Assembly: GCA_026391755.1 (NCBI GenBank)
Contig: JAPLDN010000077.1
Coordinates: 1-11,019, forward strand
Length of the DNA: 11,019 nt
DNA from: Bacteroidota bacterium
Lineage (GTDB): Bacteria; Bacteroidota; Bacteroidia; Bacteroidales; FEN-979
Direction of reading: 5' to 3'
How positions within the stretch are numbered: position 1 is the first letter of the stretch; every line of letters begins with the position of its first letter. A model generated the notes under the pieces. It saw only the letters and a program-made list of their open reading frames with translations, had not been told where the DNA came from and ran no database searches. This document shows positions 1-8,279 of the stretch, in pieces. Made by a program: the position numbers and the translations under genes.

Positions 1-1956
1 GGTAAGTTTTTGCCTGTCAAAGATCACCACACCAGGCAATCTGCTGAATTCGCTGTAAATTTTTTCAACATGCATGGGTTTTACCCTTGCAATGCACGAA
101 ACCATATATATTCCCTGGCTTTCATTTAGCCATTCTGAGAATAATGCATTTTCAAACCTGGACTTTAAACTGCTGCCCAGAGGTTGATACGATTTAGATA
201 TCATTTCGCGGAATCCCTTGAAAGCTCCTGGTGTAAAACCGGTTTTTGCAGCAGACCGTTCAAGATCAGCGATTATCTTTTGTGATTTTTCAGGAGGAAA
301 ATCCGTTTCCCATTTAATAAGACGCAGGGCCGAAAGGGAATCCGAAATCAGCAAGGTTCTTATCCCTGAAACACCTGCAAGGGTCCCGTTCCGGATAAGT
401 CCGTCAATGCGTGATTGCAACCTTTCATTCAACCTCAGAGCATCTTCGCGAGAAGATCCGGTTGCGACGATATAAATATTTTTTAGTTTCCCGTTTGATA
501 AACTGTCCAGATTGTCCCCAGCCTTCTTCAGGCCTGGCTCCATATAATTCATTGTGTTCATGTCCGTTTCAAAACCTGCCTTTTTATACAAAAACAGGCT
601 GGCAAAACAAAGCAGCGCCAAAACGGCAATGAGCGCATATTGTCTTTCAAACTTTATGTTTCCTATCCTGTCGATAAAGGAAGAAAACACTGAGGGGGAT
701 TTTTCATGAAAATGTACCGAGAACATCTGAGGAAGGAAGACCAGTGCGAACAGGGCTGCCCCTGCAACGCTAACTGAAGCAAACCACCCTAGGTCATGAA
801 GCACGCTGGAATCAAGAAAAACCAGGCAAAGAAATGCTCCTGCAGATGTCAGTGCGCAAACAACAATGCTTTGAGACATCTCGCGAAGGGTCTGCTTAAT
901 ATCCCCGCATTTCCTATACTGGTTGATAAGATATAATGAATAATCAATGATGAGCCCCAGTATCACAGAACCGATGCCAAGGGCAATCGCCGAGATGGAA
1001 CCTTTGATCAAAGCAATGATGGCAATAGCGAGCCCTCCACCGAAAACAGCAGGCAACAGTCCAAAAACGGGAACCAGCAACGATCTGAAATAAAATCCAA
1101 GGAGCAAGAAGATTGCGATGAAAGCTATCAGCAGGGTAAGTATTATATCCTTTTTAACACGTTCCGCATTACCAACTGCCACTGCTGCCGCACCGAAATA
1201 TTCGGCTCTGAACCCACGCCCCGAATTAACTTTTTTATCGATAACCTGGTCAAGTTTTTTAAGAAATTCACTGTTCCTGCCGGTTTCACCGGGGGGATTC
1301 GACGGACTTATAAAAATAAGGAGGTGACGGTGGTCTTTGCTGATAATATATCCGTTGTATGACTCATACTGTTCACTTCCCTGCAGGGCCTTCAATTTCC
1401 CAAGGGCAAGACCCTGTATCCCGAGCGGATCGTTGATTATCTGCCCCCTGCTGATAATAGAGGCTGGGGTTATAAGCTGGCGGTAGGCCTTGCTGATTGC
1501 CTTGTCAATGTTACCTGGCGATATCATTGTGTCGATCAGGGAATAATCTCCATTTTCCAGAAACAATGGAAGGTATTCACGCGTACATGACATCAGTTCA
1601 GGGAAGATCGAGTCATCGGGTTTGTAATACAGTTTGCTGATGTACCCTCTGCAAGCCGAATTGATTGTAACTGCAAGGCTGTCGGCTGTCAAACAAAGAT
1701 CATCTTCTTTGAGAGTCCCTGAAGTATCGGCAATTGAAAGGTTGATCACCAGTTTTTCGGCAAACCTGAAATGGCTTACGACAAAATCAAAGCGGGACTG
1801 ATTTTCCACTTTTGAATTACTGCCCGAGATATCCTCAACAAACCGTATCCTGGAAATGCCCAGAATAATAAAAAGCATGGCTGTTCCTGAAAAGAGCCAG
1901 AAGAGCCATCTTTTTTGCGCAAACAGGTGATATATTGAGATAAACAGGTTTGACAT
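1..1956 (-). CDS. MMPL/RND-family lipid exporter, N-terminal part (runs off left edge)
   Basis: An open frame of 652 codons starts at the ATG at 1956 and runs off the left edge, so only the N-terminal part is present. It shows the layout of one RND/MMPL half plus the start of the second. There is a first membrane helix at about residues 17-34, a periplasmic domain at about 40-265, a cluster of five helices (about 269-288, 295-317, 322-345, 365-385, 392-410), a further helix at about 439-457, then a second periplasmic domain. The helix motif GLIIDYSLYL around Asp338-Tyr339 matches the proton-relay GxxxDY motif of the family. Such proteins are inner-membrane, proton-driven pumps for lipids or pigments. 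The start is fixed by an in-frame TAG 21 bases upstream. No Shine-Dalgarno is visible. It lies 42 bases after the glycosyltransferase stop, in the same operon. The substrate is inferred only: probably the lipid made by the neighbouring genes. Confidence 0.9.
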   Translation of the reverse strand, partial: MSNLFISIYHLFAQKRWLFWLFSGTAMLFIILGISRIRFVEDISGSNSKVENQSRFDFVVSHFRFAEKLVINLSIADTSGTLKEDDLCLTADSLAVTINSACRGYISKLYYKPDDSIFPELMSCTREYLPLFLENGDYSLIDTMISPGNIDKAISKAYRQLITPASIISRGQIINDPLGIQGLALGKLKALQGSEQYESYNGYIISKDHRHLLIFISPSNPPGETGRNSEFLKKLDQVIDKKVNSGRGFRAEYFGAAAVAVGNAERVKKDIILTLLIAFIAIFLLLGFYFRSLLVPVFGLLPAVFGGGLAIAIIALIKGSISAIALGIGSVILGLIIDYSLYLINQYRKCGDIKQTLREMSQSIVVCALTSAGAFLCLVFLDSSVLHDLGWFASVSVAGAALFALVFLPQMFSVHFHEKSPSVFSSFIDRIGNIKFERQYALIAVLALLCFASLFLYKKAGFETDMNTMNYMEPGLKKAGDNLDSLSNGKLKNIYIVATGSSREDALRLNERLQSRIDGLIRNGTLAGVSGIRTLLISDSLSALRLIKWETDFPPEKSQKIIADLERSAAKTGFTPGAFKGFREMISKSYQPLGSSLKSRFENALFSEWLNESQGIYMVSCIARVKPMHVEKIYSEFSRLPGVVIFDRQKLT

Positions 1957-1998
1957 CAGGCAACAGTAATCATTCTATAATGCAATTTAAACCGGGGA

Positions 1999-3189
1999 TC
2001 AGGCCGTTTTGGATTTTCTGAATATCTTCAGCAGCATGTATGTCAGGCTGCCAAGTACCATGGCCAGAAGTACGCCAAAAATAAGGCTTCCCACAATATA
2101 CTGAACAAAATTCGCTTTGATCCAATGAAAATCGATTCCCGACGCATAATGGTTCCCCGTGTTATTCGATCCCAGGACAAGGCCCCCGGTTTCATAACTT
2201 AAATACAGTATTAGCGGAAGAACAGGGGGAATACTGATATTTGAGGCAGCAACCGTAACAAACTTATTCAATTTAAAAAAATGAGCCAGACCGAATGCAA
2301 CCATCATTTGCCATCCCCATATGGGAATAACACCAATAAAAATGCCCAGCATTACCGAAAATGTGATTTTGGCATTGGAATCTGCTGTGTCAACAATATA
2401 TTCTTTGATAAACCCCTTTATTGACTTTCGTTTCAGGCCTTTGGCAAACATGAACGGCCTCACCCAAAGCAAAGCCATCATGACCAGCAATGCATTAAGG
2501 ATGCTGGTACGGGTAAAATCAGGGCCTTTCCTGAAATGCGAAACCCTGGTTTCTTTCGGAGCATAATAAACTTCAACGGGTACCGAAAGCAGTTTAACTC
2601 CCCTCCATGCAAGCCGCACTAAAATTTCCACCTCGAATTCGTACTTCCCGGTATAAAAATGCTTAATCGCACCGACTTTCTCAAGAGGGTAGAGGCGAAA
2701 CCCTGTTTGCACATCGGCTATTTTCTGGCCGGTCTCGACAAGGAACCAGAAAATCGAAAACTTATGCCCGAAGCGGCTGGAGCCGGGAACAACCGGGTCG
2801 TCCATGTTTCTGGCTCCGACAATAAGGCTATCGGGCTCTTTCTCGATAAGCCTGAGGAATTTTGGGATATCGCTGACCTTGTGCTGCCCGTCACTGTCAA
2901 TGGTAATAGCATACTTATAGCCCTTCTCAATGGCCAATGCAAAACCCTTCTGAAGCGCCCGGCCTTTGCCCCGGTTGGCAGGAAAAGCAAAAGACTGTAT
3001 CCCGGGGATCGCCGAAAGTATTTCGGAAGTATTATCTGTTGAGCCGTCATTGACAACAATAATATTCCCGGTAATGGACTGAACATCATGGATCAGCCTT
3101 TCAAGGGTTCCACCATTGTTATAAGTAGGGATTAATACACAGCATCGCAGATCATCGGTCTTTAGGCAGAATTCAGGGTTGGTTTGCAT
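1999..3189 (-). CDS. Glycosyltransferase family 2 protein with C-terminal DUF2062 membrane domain
   Basis: This is a 396-residue protein of two parts. Residues about 15-235 are a GT-A-fold family 2 glycosyltransferase close to the dolichyl-/polyprenyl-phosphate sugar synthase group. VVNDGSTDNT (45-54) is the nucleotide-sugar loop, DSDGQH (98-103) carries the metal-binding DxD, and QTGFRLYP (161-168) is the conserved acceptor-side motif. Residues about 255-390 match DUF2062, with hydrophobic segments near 277-301, 318-335 and 362-388, so the protein is probably anchored in the inner membrane. GT2-DUF2062 fusions are common beside MMPL exporters in Bacteroidota polyene and lipid clusters, and here the exporter follows 42 bases downstream. 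Likely role: adding a sugar to a lipid carrier or to the cluster's product (inference). The ATG at 3189 is the only start that keeps the whole N-terminus. Nothing looks damaged. Confidence 0.92.
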   Translation of the reverse strand: MQTNPEFCLKTDDLRCCVLIPTYNNGGTLERLIHDVQSITGNIIVVNDGSTDNTSEILSAIPGIQSFAFPANRGKGRALQKGFALAIEKGYKYAITIDSDGQHKVSDIPKFLRLIEKEPDSLIVGARNMDDPVVPGSSRFGHKFSIFWFLVETGQKIADVQTGFRLYPLEKVGAIKHFYTGKYEFEVEILVRLAWRGVKLLSVPVEVYYAPKETRVSHFRKGPDFTRTSILNALLVMMALLWVRPFMFAKGLKRKSIKGFIKEYIVDTADSNAKITFSVMLGIFIGVIPIWGWQMMVAFGLAHFFKLNKFVTVAASNISIPPVLPLILYLSYETGGLVLGSNNTGNHYASGIDFHWIKANFVQYIVGSLIFGVLLAMVLGSLTYMLLKIFRKSKTA

Positions 3190-3215
3190 GTGCTGTGATA
3201 TCGTTTCTGGCTGAA

Positions 3216-3247
3216 TTGAACAAAAATAACAAAAAACCGTAAATTTG
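3216..3247 (+). promoter_or_regulatory. Bacteroidota-type promoter for the radical SAM pair
   Basis: TTG at 3216-3218 and TAAATTTG at 3240-3247 are 21 bases apart and fit the Bacteroidota sigma-ABfr pattern (-33 TTG, -7 TAnnTTTG). The -7 box ends only 4 bases before the ATG at 3252, so transcription would begin at or very near the start codon and give a leaderless or almost leaderless message. Confidence 0.5.
3221..3228 (-). promoter_or_regulatory. Possible -7 box for the glycosyltransferase-exporter operon
   Basis: On the minus strand the sequence reads TATTTTTG, an exact TAnnTTTG match, 31 bases before the glycosyltransferase ATG. I see no TTG at the expected distance upstream, so the promoter is only half supported. 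It overlaps the spacer of the plus-strand promoter, so the two directions could interfere. Confidence 0.35.
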
Positions 3248-3251
3248 GCCG

Positions 3252-4592
3252 ATGAAAATCCTGCTCATTAACACACCACGCTCCCCGGAGAACAGGATAC
3301 TTGAGTTTGCACCTGAAGCTGCGAAGCCTTTTATTCACAAAAGACTTATTGGTCCGCCCCTGGGTTTGATGACTATTGCCGCTGCTGTAAAAGACCATGA
3401 TGTACTTTTATTTGACACCAAAGGGGAGTTTGACCTGTCGCCCGAACATCCTTCTCTTGCTGCCCTTGTTAACAAGCTGGTTCTTGAATTCAGACCCGAT
3501 ATTGTTGGCAGTACTGCTATTACATCTGAACTTTATTATACTTTTGAAATATTTGCTGAAGCAAAAAAAGCTGATCCCCGGATTATTTCCGTTTTAGGCG
3601 GATTACATCCTACCTTGCTTCCATTCGATTGTTTTCATCCATCGGTTGACGTGGTTTGCCCGGGGCAAAGCCCTCATGTTTTCAGGGATGTTGTTGAGAC
3701 CCTGGAGAGCAGGAATTCACTTGAATCGGTCCCCGGCATATTACTGAACAACGGATCGGGATTAAAACGTACCGCAAGCAAACCCCGGATTTGGGATTCG
3801 GCCAATGCCGACTACCTGATGCCCGAGCGGGCGCCCCTGAAAAAATGGATCAGTACTTACAAAGTCGGCGGCAGTCCCGACCCAAGCACCTATGTTTATA
3901 CATCCCTGGGCTGCCCGTATAAATGTACATTCTGTTCGATCTGGCCGCAGTTCAGGGGGAAGTATTACCAGAGGACTATCGACAGCCTGATCACAGAGCT
4001 TCATTCAATTCCCGATTACCCGGTGGTACGGTTTGCCGACGCGAATACCGTTGTCGACCTGGGTTTTATGGAAACCCTGTTCGACAGGATACTGGAAGAA
4101 GGTATCCGTAAGACATTCATCATGGATATCAGGGCCGATGTGGCTGCCATGCACCCGGGAATCATCGGAAAGATGGCAAAAGGCGGATTAAAAGTAGTGA
4201 TCTGCGGGTTCGAATCATACCGGGATGAAGAGCTGATGAAATACCGCAAGGCTTCCCCTGCCAGCGACATAGCCAAAGCCATTAAAGTCTTTCATGACAA
4301 CGATATCATGATCAGGGGAAATTATGTAATCCCAAATGACTATTCCGAGGATGATTTCAAGGCCCTTGAAGACTATTCGGCAAGCAATCCCGTGGTGTAT
4401 GCAGGCTATACAATCCTTACGCCCATGCCGGGAACAGTATTTTACAGCCAGGTGAAGAAGCAGATCACCGATCATGATTATCTAAAGTATAATTTCTTTA
4501 ATTCGGTGATGAAAACCACCCTCCGGTATGAAAAATTTCATGAAAGGGTAGGAAGCCTGTGGCTGATCAAAAAGGGGAAAGATGTAATATGA
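3252..4592 (+). CDS. B12-binding/radical SAM protein 1 (BchE-like architecture)
   Basis: This 446-residue protein has an N-terminal cobalamin-binding-type Rossmann domain (about 1-150; opening MKILLINTP, and GGLHPTLLP at 116-124) followed by a radical SAM barrel (about 210-420). The cluster motif is CPYKCTFC, with Cys221, Cys225 and Cys228 binding the [4Fe-4S] cluster that cleaves S-adenosylmethionine. Late-barrel elements are present (GFES at 319-322, LTPMPGT at 389-395). The DxHxxG cobalamin motif is absent, as in many members of this group. Family members methylate unactivated carbons, form rings or rearrange carbon skeletons; the substrate here cannot be read from sequence. Its TGA overlaps the ATG of the next gene (ATGA), implying translational coupling. 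It appears intact and is transcribed away from the glycosyltransferase. Confidence 0.93.
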   Translation: MKILLINTPRSPENRILEFAPEAAKPFIHKRLIGPPLGLMTIAAAVKDHDVLLFDTKGEFDLSPEHPSLAALVNKLVLEFRPDIVGSTAITSELYYTFEIFAEAKKADPRIISVLGGLHPTLLPFDCFHPSVDVVCPGQSPHVFRDVVETLESRNSLESVPGILLNNGSGLKRTASKPRIWDSANADYLMPERAPLKKWISTYKVGGSPDPSTYVYTSLGCPYKCTFCSIWPQFRGKYYQRTIDSLITELHSIPDYPVVRFADANTVVDLGFMETLFDRILEEGIRKTFIMDIRADVAAMHPGIIGKMAKGGLKVVICGFESYRDEELMKYRKASPASDIAKAIKVFHDNDIMIRGNYVIPNDYSEDDFKALEDYSASNPVVYAGYTILTPMPGTVFYSQVKKQITDHDYLKYNFFNSVMKTTLRYEKFHERVGSLWLIKKGKDVI

Positions 4593-5978
4593 AGAAACTC
4601 CTCCTGGTAAATACAAACACTGAGAAATCCCCGTATCCTGTACCTCCCCTCGGGATTTGTTTGATTGCGTCTTTTCTGAAAGACTATTATGACGTCAGGA
4701 TCTATGATGGCATGTTCGATGAAGGCCGAAGCCTGGAATCGGTTATCCTCAGTTATAATCCTGATTTTACAGGTTTAGAGCAGGTTCTATATTGAGGAAG
4801 CATACCGTAAATTCATCGAACCGGCAAGGCAACTAAGCAAGGCACCGTCTATATTGGGAGGTAGCGGGTTTACCATTTTCCCTGAAGAGATACTTTCATA
4901 TACCGGCGCCGATTACGGGATTGCAGGAGAGGGAGAAGAAACTCTTCTGACCTTGCTTCAGACGCTTGAGAGGGGAGGGGATGCCCGCGGGATTCCAAAT
5001 GTTTATACAAGCAGCAGTAAGGGATCCGGATTTCTGCGGATTGAGGAGGATTATGAAAGCCGGCCGTTTTCGACAATAGACAAAAAGCTGGATTTTAATC
5101 AATACACCGAAAGAGGGGTGTACAGCATACAAACCAAACGAGGTTGTGCGCTTCAGTGTCTTTACTGCTCTTACCCCCTGCTGGAAGGTAAGAAATACAG
5201 GCTGCGGTCACCTGTATCGATTGTAAGTGAGATTGAAGAAGCATCAGACAGAATAGGTAAACCCATAACTTTTGAATTTGTCGATTCCACTTTCAATGAA
5301 CCCAAAGGACATGCTGAAGAGATCTGTAGGGAATTGATCCGCCGTAAACTCAAGGTCAGACTCCGGACCATGGGAGTTAATCCCCGGAATACCAGCAAGG
5401 AATTGTTCGGCCTGATGAAAGAAGCCGGCTTTGCCCAGATCGATGTAACCCCTGACTCCGCATCGCCATCGGTGATTAAAAGCCTCCGCAAGGGATTTAC
5501 CATGGACGACATCCGCAGGACAGCCAGTCTTATCAAAGAATTCGATCTTCCCGCCATGTGGTTTTTTCTCTTCGGAGGTCCCGGTGAAAGCAGGAAGACC
5601 TTTAACGAAACCATTGATTTTATTGATGAATACATAAACCCCGCCGACCTGGTATATATGTCGGGCGGATTGAGGATCTACCCCGGTACCCCGCTTTATA
5701 AGCATGCTGTCAATGAAGGGTATATATCTCCTGAAGATAAACTCCTGCATCCATTTGTGTTTTATTTTTCAAGTGAATCACCTTATGATAGCTTAAGGGA
5801 ATGGATACTTGAGGCATGTGATCAGCGCCTGCACTGTTTGCCTTCCTCCGATACAACGCCCCCTCCCGGGATGTTGCGTGAAGCTTCTGTTTTAAGAAAA
5901 GCTCAAGGTCTTGATGAACCCATGTTCCGCACGCTTTTAAGGCTTAGAAGGGAGTGGAAGGCGGCAGGGAAGCTCTAA
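4589..5978 (+). pseudogene. B12-binding/radical SAM protein 2, split by a frameshift in the B12 domain
   Basis: Translation from the ATG at 4589 (overlapping the preceding stop) gives MKKLLLVNTNTEKSPYPVPP, the start of a B12-binding domain, but ends at a TGA at 4793-4795. The rest continues one frame further on, open from 4779 to 5978, and reads FYIEEAYRKFIEPARQLSK before joining GGSGFTIFPEE. The only early start in the second part is a TTG at 4854, which lies inside this conserved stretch and is unlikely to be real. The second part is otherwise complete. CALQCLYC holds the three cluster cysteines (codons at 5145, 5157, 5166), followed by FLFGGPGE and IYPGTPLY, and a normal-looking C-terminus. 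At the break, family members usually carry a GLSxRNxD-like segment that is missing here, so one deletion of 3n+2 bases would explain both the gap and the shift. Functional only if the lesion is an assembly error. Confidence 0.8.
4774..4800 (+). other. Frameshift/deletion junction in radical SAM gene 2
   Basis: The upstream frame reads ...DFTGLEQVLY then TGA at 4793. The downstream frame begins after the TAG at 4776-4778 with SRFYIEEAYRKF. Dropping one base joins the two as GLSRFYIEE. There is no slippery heptamer and no obvious stem-loop, so programmed frameshifting is not supported. Confidence 0.7.
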
Positions 5979-6704
5979 TGTGTATCTATAAGCTTGTATC
6001 AGCTCCTGGCTGAGAACTGAGATGACTGGAATTTCCGGGGCCCGCACATCCGCCGTGAATACAGTTTCAGATAAAAGCTTTGCCGCTTCTGCTAACAGGC
6101 TGGTATGATAAGGGATGGTGACACCAAGCGAGCGTGCATGTAAAGCACCTTCATCCCTGGCTTTAAGCAGAAATACATTGATATGAAAACTATCGCCTGC
6201 AATAATAAATGAATGATCGCTGTTTCGGTTTACAATTGCCAGGTTTAGATTATGATGTACAGCGATTCCGCTGATGTCTTTTTCGCTGAGACCGATAACT
6301 CCGCACATTCCATAATGATTGCCGGGAAGTGTGTGCCTTATTGATTCATATGCCTTTTGGATAAAGAGAAGTCCGGTTTCAAACGAGATCGAGCCTGTTG
6401 AATAAAGGGCTGCATAGATCCCCATGCTGTAACCGGCGGTCATTACCGGTTTAACTCCTGAATTTAAAAGGATTCCGGCACTGCTGCAACCATAGATATA
6501 TGAAATATACTGGTTCAGGAGTTCATCCTGAAGCAAGGGATTGGATCCAGGGTGAAACGTAAGCAGCTCATTGCCGACAGAACTGGCTGCCATGGTAAGA
6601 TAAGCCTGAAATACGTCATTAAAAGCAGGAACAGAAAGTGAAGGGTCATCCCTGTAATCACTTATAAATGCAGGAAAAACGAAAGAAATTGTATTTTCAG
6701 CCAA
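5937..6704 (-). CDS. FabD-like acyl transferase (ACP acyltransferase), C-terminally truncated and divergent
   Basis: The fold is that of malonyl-CoA:ACP transacylases. The protein opens SFVFPAF, carries the nucleophile elbow GYSMG with Ser93, and has the catalytic His200 in VTIPYHTSLL. It ends at 255 residues against about 300-310 for FabD. Family-like sequence stops near residue 236 (PVISVLSQELI), and the last 20 or so residues read antisense into the end of the convergent radical SAM gene, overlapping it by 42 bases. Two key positions differ from E. coli FabD: the GQG oxyanion-loop motif is absent, and Ala118 stands where the malonate-binding Arg117 would be. Malonyl specificity is therefore doubtful, and a different acyl group or no activity is possible. 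The start is a TTG 8 bases after the ACP stop; no ATG is available nearby. It is the last gene of the minus-strand operon. Confidence 0.72.
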   Translation of the reverse strand: MAENTISFVFPAFISDYRDDPSLSVPAFNDVFQAYLTMAASSVGNELLTFHPGSNPLLQDELLNQYISYIYGCSSAGILLNSGVKPVMTAGYSMGIYAALYSTGSISFETGLLFIQKAYESIRHTLPGNHYGMCGVIGLSEKDISGIAVHHNLNLAIVNRNSDHSFIIAGDSFHINVFLLKARDEGALHARSLGVTIPYHTSLLAEAAKLLSETVFTADVRAPEIPVISVLSQELIQAYRYTLELPCRLPLPSKP

Positions 6705-6712
6705 ATACGGAT

Positions 6713-7021
6713 TTATTTTTCCAGTTCCAGCAGGCGGTTTTCGTGTTCAATGATCAGCATCTGCATTTCAATAAGCTGGCCAATGGTCTCAACCGGATGT
6801 TTAACGGCATACTTTCCAATGGTTTTCAGCTCTATATCAAGGTTGTATTTCTTTTTAAAGATTTCTATAAGCTCGAGAAACATCAGTGAATCTCCGTCAA
6901 GATCCTTGATAATGCTTGTGTTATCGTTGATCTGTGATTTGTCGGCTTCACATTCTTCAGCAAAGAACGTTAAAACAATCTCTCTGACTTCGATCCGGGT
7001 GTTCTCTGTGATTTTTGCCAT
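6713..7021 (-). CDS. Acyl carrier protein
   Basis: A small, acidic, helical 102-residue protein of the acyl carrier family. DGDSL places the phosphopantetheine attachment serine at Ser45, followed by the usual recognition helix (FLELIEIFKKKY). It would carry the growing acyl chain to the neighbouring ketosynthase and acyltransferase. After the usual end of an ACP (about residue 80) there is a helical tail rich in Glu, Leu and Met, making it longer than housekeeping AcpP (about 78). I chose the ATG at 7021, giving MAKITENTR, because it lies 25 bases after the ketosynthase stop. The longer version from 7084 would overlap the ketosynthase and adds residues unlike an ACP. The start context is almost identical to that of the ketosynthase. 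It sits between the ketosynthase and the acyltransferase, as expected of a dedicated carrier. Confidence 0.92.
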   Translation of the reverse strand: MAKITENTRIEVREIVLTFFAEECEADKSQINDNTSIIKDLDGDSLMFLELIEIFKKKYNLDIELKTIGKYAVKHPVETIGQLIEMQMLIIEHENRLLELEK

Positions 7022-7038
7022 TCTGAGTATTTTTTTTG

Positions 7039-7046
7039 CAAAAATA
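7039..7046 (-). promoter_or_regulatory. Possible internal -7 box before the ACP gene
   Basis: The minus strand reads TATTTTTG, matching TAnnTTTG, 17 bases before the ACP start and overlapping the first base-pairs after the ketosynthase stop region. There is no -33 TTG at the usual distance. The region is AT-rich, so chance is a real alternative. Confidence 0.2.
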
Positions 7047-8270
7047 TTAATTTCCGTGATACTTTCTAAATACCAGGGTTGCATTATGGCCTCCGAAGCC
7101 GAAGGAATTTGAAAGTGCCACCTCGATTTCTTTGTTTCTGCTTACGTTTGGGACATAGTCCAGGTCCAGGTCGGGGTCGGGGTCGGTATAGTTAATTGTC
7201 GGAGTAAGGATATTATTTTTCAGGCTGAGGATGGTGATTATCCCCTCAATCGCTCCCGCAGCACCGATAGTGTGCCCGATCATCGATTTTGATGATGAAA
7301 CCGGGATATGATAAGCCTGTTCACCAAAGACCCTTTTTATGGCCATGGTTTCATAACGGTCGTTAAGTTCGGTGGAAGTTCCATGGGCATTAATATAGCC
7401 TACTTCGCTTTTAGCTACGCCTGAGTTTTCAATTGCTTTTTCGATCGTGGCTGCCATTCCTGCGCCGTCTTTCATCGGGGCCATGATGTTATATCCTTCG
7501 CTGGTAAGGGCGTAGCCAGCAAGTTCGCAATGAACAGGGGCATTCCGTTTAAGGGCATGTTCTTCCGATTCGAGAATAAGCACACCTGCGCCCTCACCGA
7601 TCACAAACCCGTCCCTCGTGGATGTAAAAGGCCGGCTTGCGGCTTCCGGAGGATCATTGGCAACTGACAATGCGTACAATGCATTAAACCCATTGATTTC
7701 CTCGGGATTGATGATGGAATCGGCTCCTCCGGCAATCACGATATCCATCATATTATTTTTAATCATCTGCATCCCGATGGCAATGGCATAGGCCGATGAC
7801 GCACAAGCAGTATTGATGGCAAAATTGGGACCAAGCAACTGGTATTCGAGCGATATCCAGGCAGGCATGGAGTTGGTCATGCTTTTAAATACTGTATTTT
7901 GAGGAGAAGTGTCTTTTTCCACGCTGGAATTCCCTGTATTCACAACACCCATGATTACAGCGCAACGTGTTTTATCCTCTTTTTCAAAATCCAGTCCTGA
8001 AAGTGTAACTGCCTGTTTTGCCGCAACAAGGCACATCCTGCTAACCCTTGTCATTTGACCGGCCGCACGCTTTTTTACCAGGGTTCTTGAAAATTCTTCA
8101 AATTCCTGAGGAACTTCAGCAGCAATCCTGGTAGCACATGAAGACGCATCAAAAAGCGAAATCTTTTTCACCCCGCTTTTACCTCCTGCAAGGTTCTTCC
8201 AGAAAGTTTCTAAATCATAACCAAGGGATGAGACTATGCCCATCCCTGTGATAACAACTTTTCCAGCCAT
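7047..8270 (-). CDS. Beta-ketoacyl-ACP synthase II-type ketosynthase (FabF-like)
   Basis: A complete 407-residue thiolase-fold condensing enzyme. Catalytic Cys156 sits in NTACASSA, His296 in NAHGTST, and Lys328 and His333 in SSKSMIGHTIGAAG. The family ending NSFGFGGHN is present near residue 388. It condenses malonyl-ACP with an acyl-ACP to extend the chain. Length and full Cys-His-His set mark it as an active FabF-type enzyme rather than a chain-length factor. Its place beside a dedicated ACP, a diverged acyltransferase and radical SAM genes suggests secondary or specialised lipid synthesis rather than housekeeping. It starts 9 bases after the cytochrome stop with no Shine-Dalgarno. A small in-frame GTCCAG/GTCGGG repeat at 7158-7187 encodes alternating Asp-Pro/Asp-Leu in the region where FabF proteins normally have an acidic DxDLDYVPN stretch. 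Confidence 0.96.
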   Translation of the reverse strand: MAGKVVITGMGIVSSLGYDLETFWKNLAGGKSGVKKISLFDASSCATRIAAEVPQEFEEFSRTLVKKRAAGQMTRVSRMCLVAAKQAVTLSGLDFEKEDKTRCAVIMGVVNTGNSSVEKDTSPQNTVFKSMTNSMPAWISLEYQLLGPNFAINTACASSAYAIAIGMQMIKNNMMDIVIAGGADSIINPEEINGFNALYALSVANDPPEAASRPFTSTRDGFVIGEGAGVLILESEEHALKRNAPVHCELAGYALTSEGYNIMAPMKDGAGMAATIEKAIENSGVAKSEVGYINAHGTSTELNDRYETMAIKRVFGEQAYHIPVSSSKSMIGHTIGAAGAIEGIITILSLKNNILTPTINYTDPDPDLDLDYVPNVSRNKEIEVALSNSFGFGGHNATLVFRKYHGN

Positions 8271-8279
8271 TCTCAGTAT

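Noticed and set aside
2659..3089. Open frames of 123-127 codons on both strands inside the glycosyltransferase gene
   Set aside because: They overlap strongly conserved glycosyltransferase motifs and have no recognisable domain; they are shadows of GC-richer coding sequence.
5171..5750. Two minus-strand open frames of 154 and 168 codons opposite radical SAM 2
   Set aside because: They lie antisense to the conserved radical SAM core, with no domain and no upstream signals.
4589..5978. Reading radical SAM 2 as two separate working genes, or as a programmed frameshift
   Set aside because: The second part has no ATG and its TTG lies inside a conserved motif. There is no slippery sequence or stem-loop, and conserved residues are missing at the break.
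5979..6000. A bidirectional terminator between the convergent genes
   Set aside because: The genes overlap and I find no convincing stem followed by a T-run on either strand.
7022..7084. A 21-residue N-terminal extension of the ACP
   Set aside because: It would overlap the ketosynthase 3' end and has no ACP-like sequence; the ATG at 7021 gives a normal N-terminus and spacing.
7158..7187. Tandem hexamers GTCCAG and GTCGGG in the ketosynthase as a repeat-based switch
   Set aside because: Only two copies each, in frame, in a stretch where FabF proteins normally have alternating Asp residues; ordinary codon repetition is enough.
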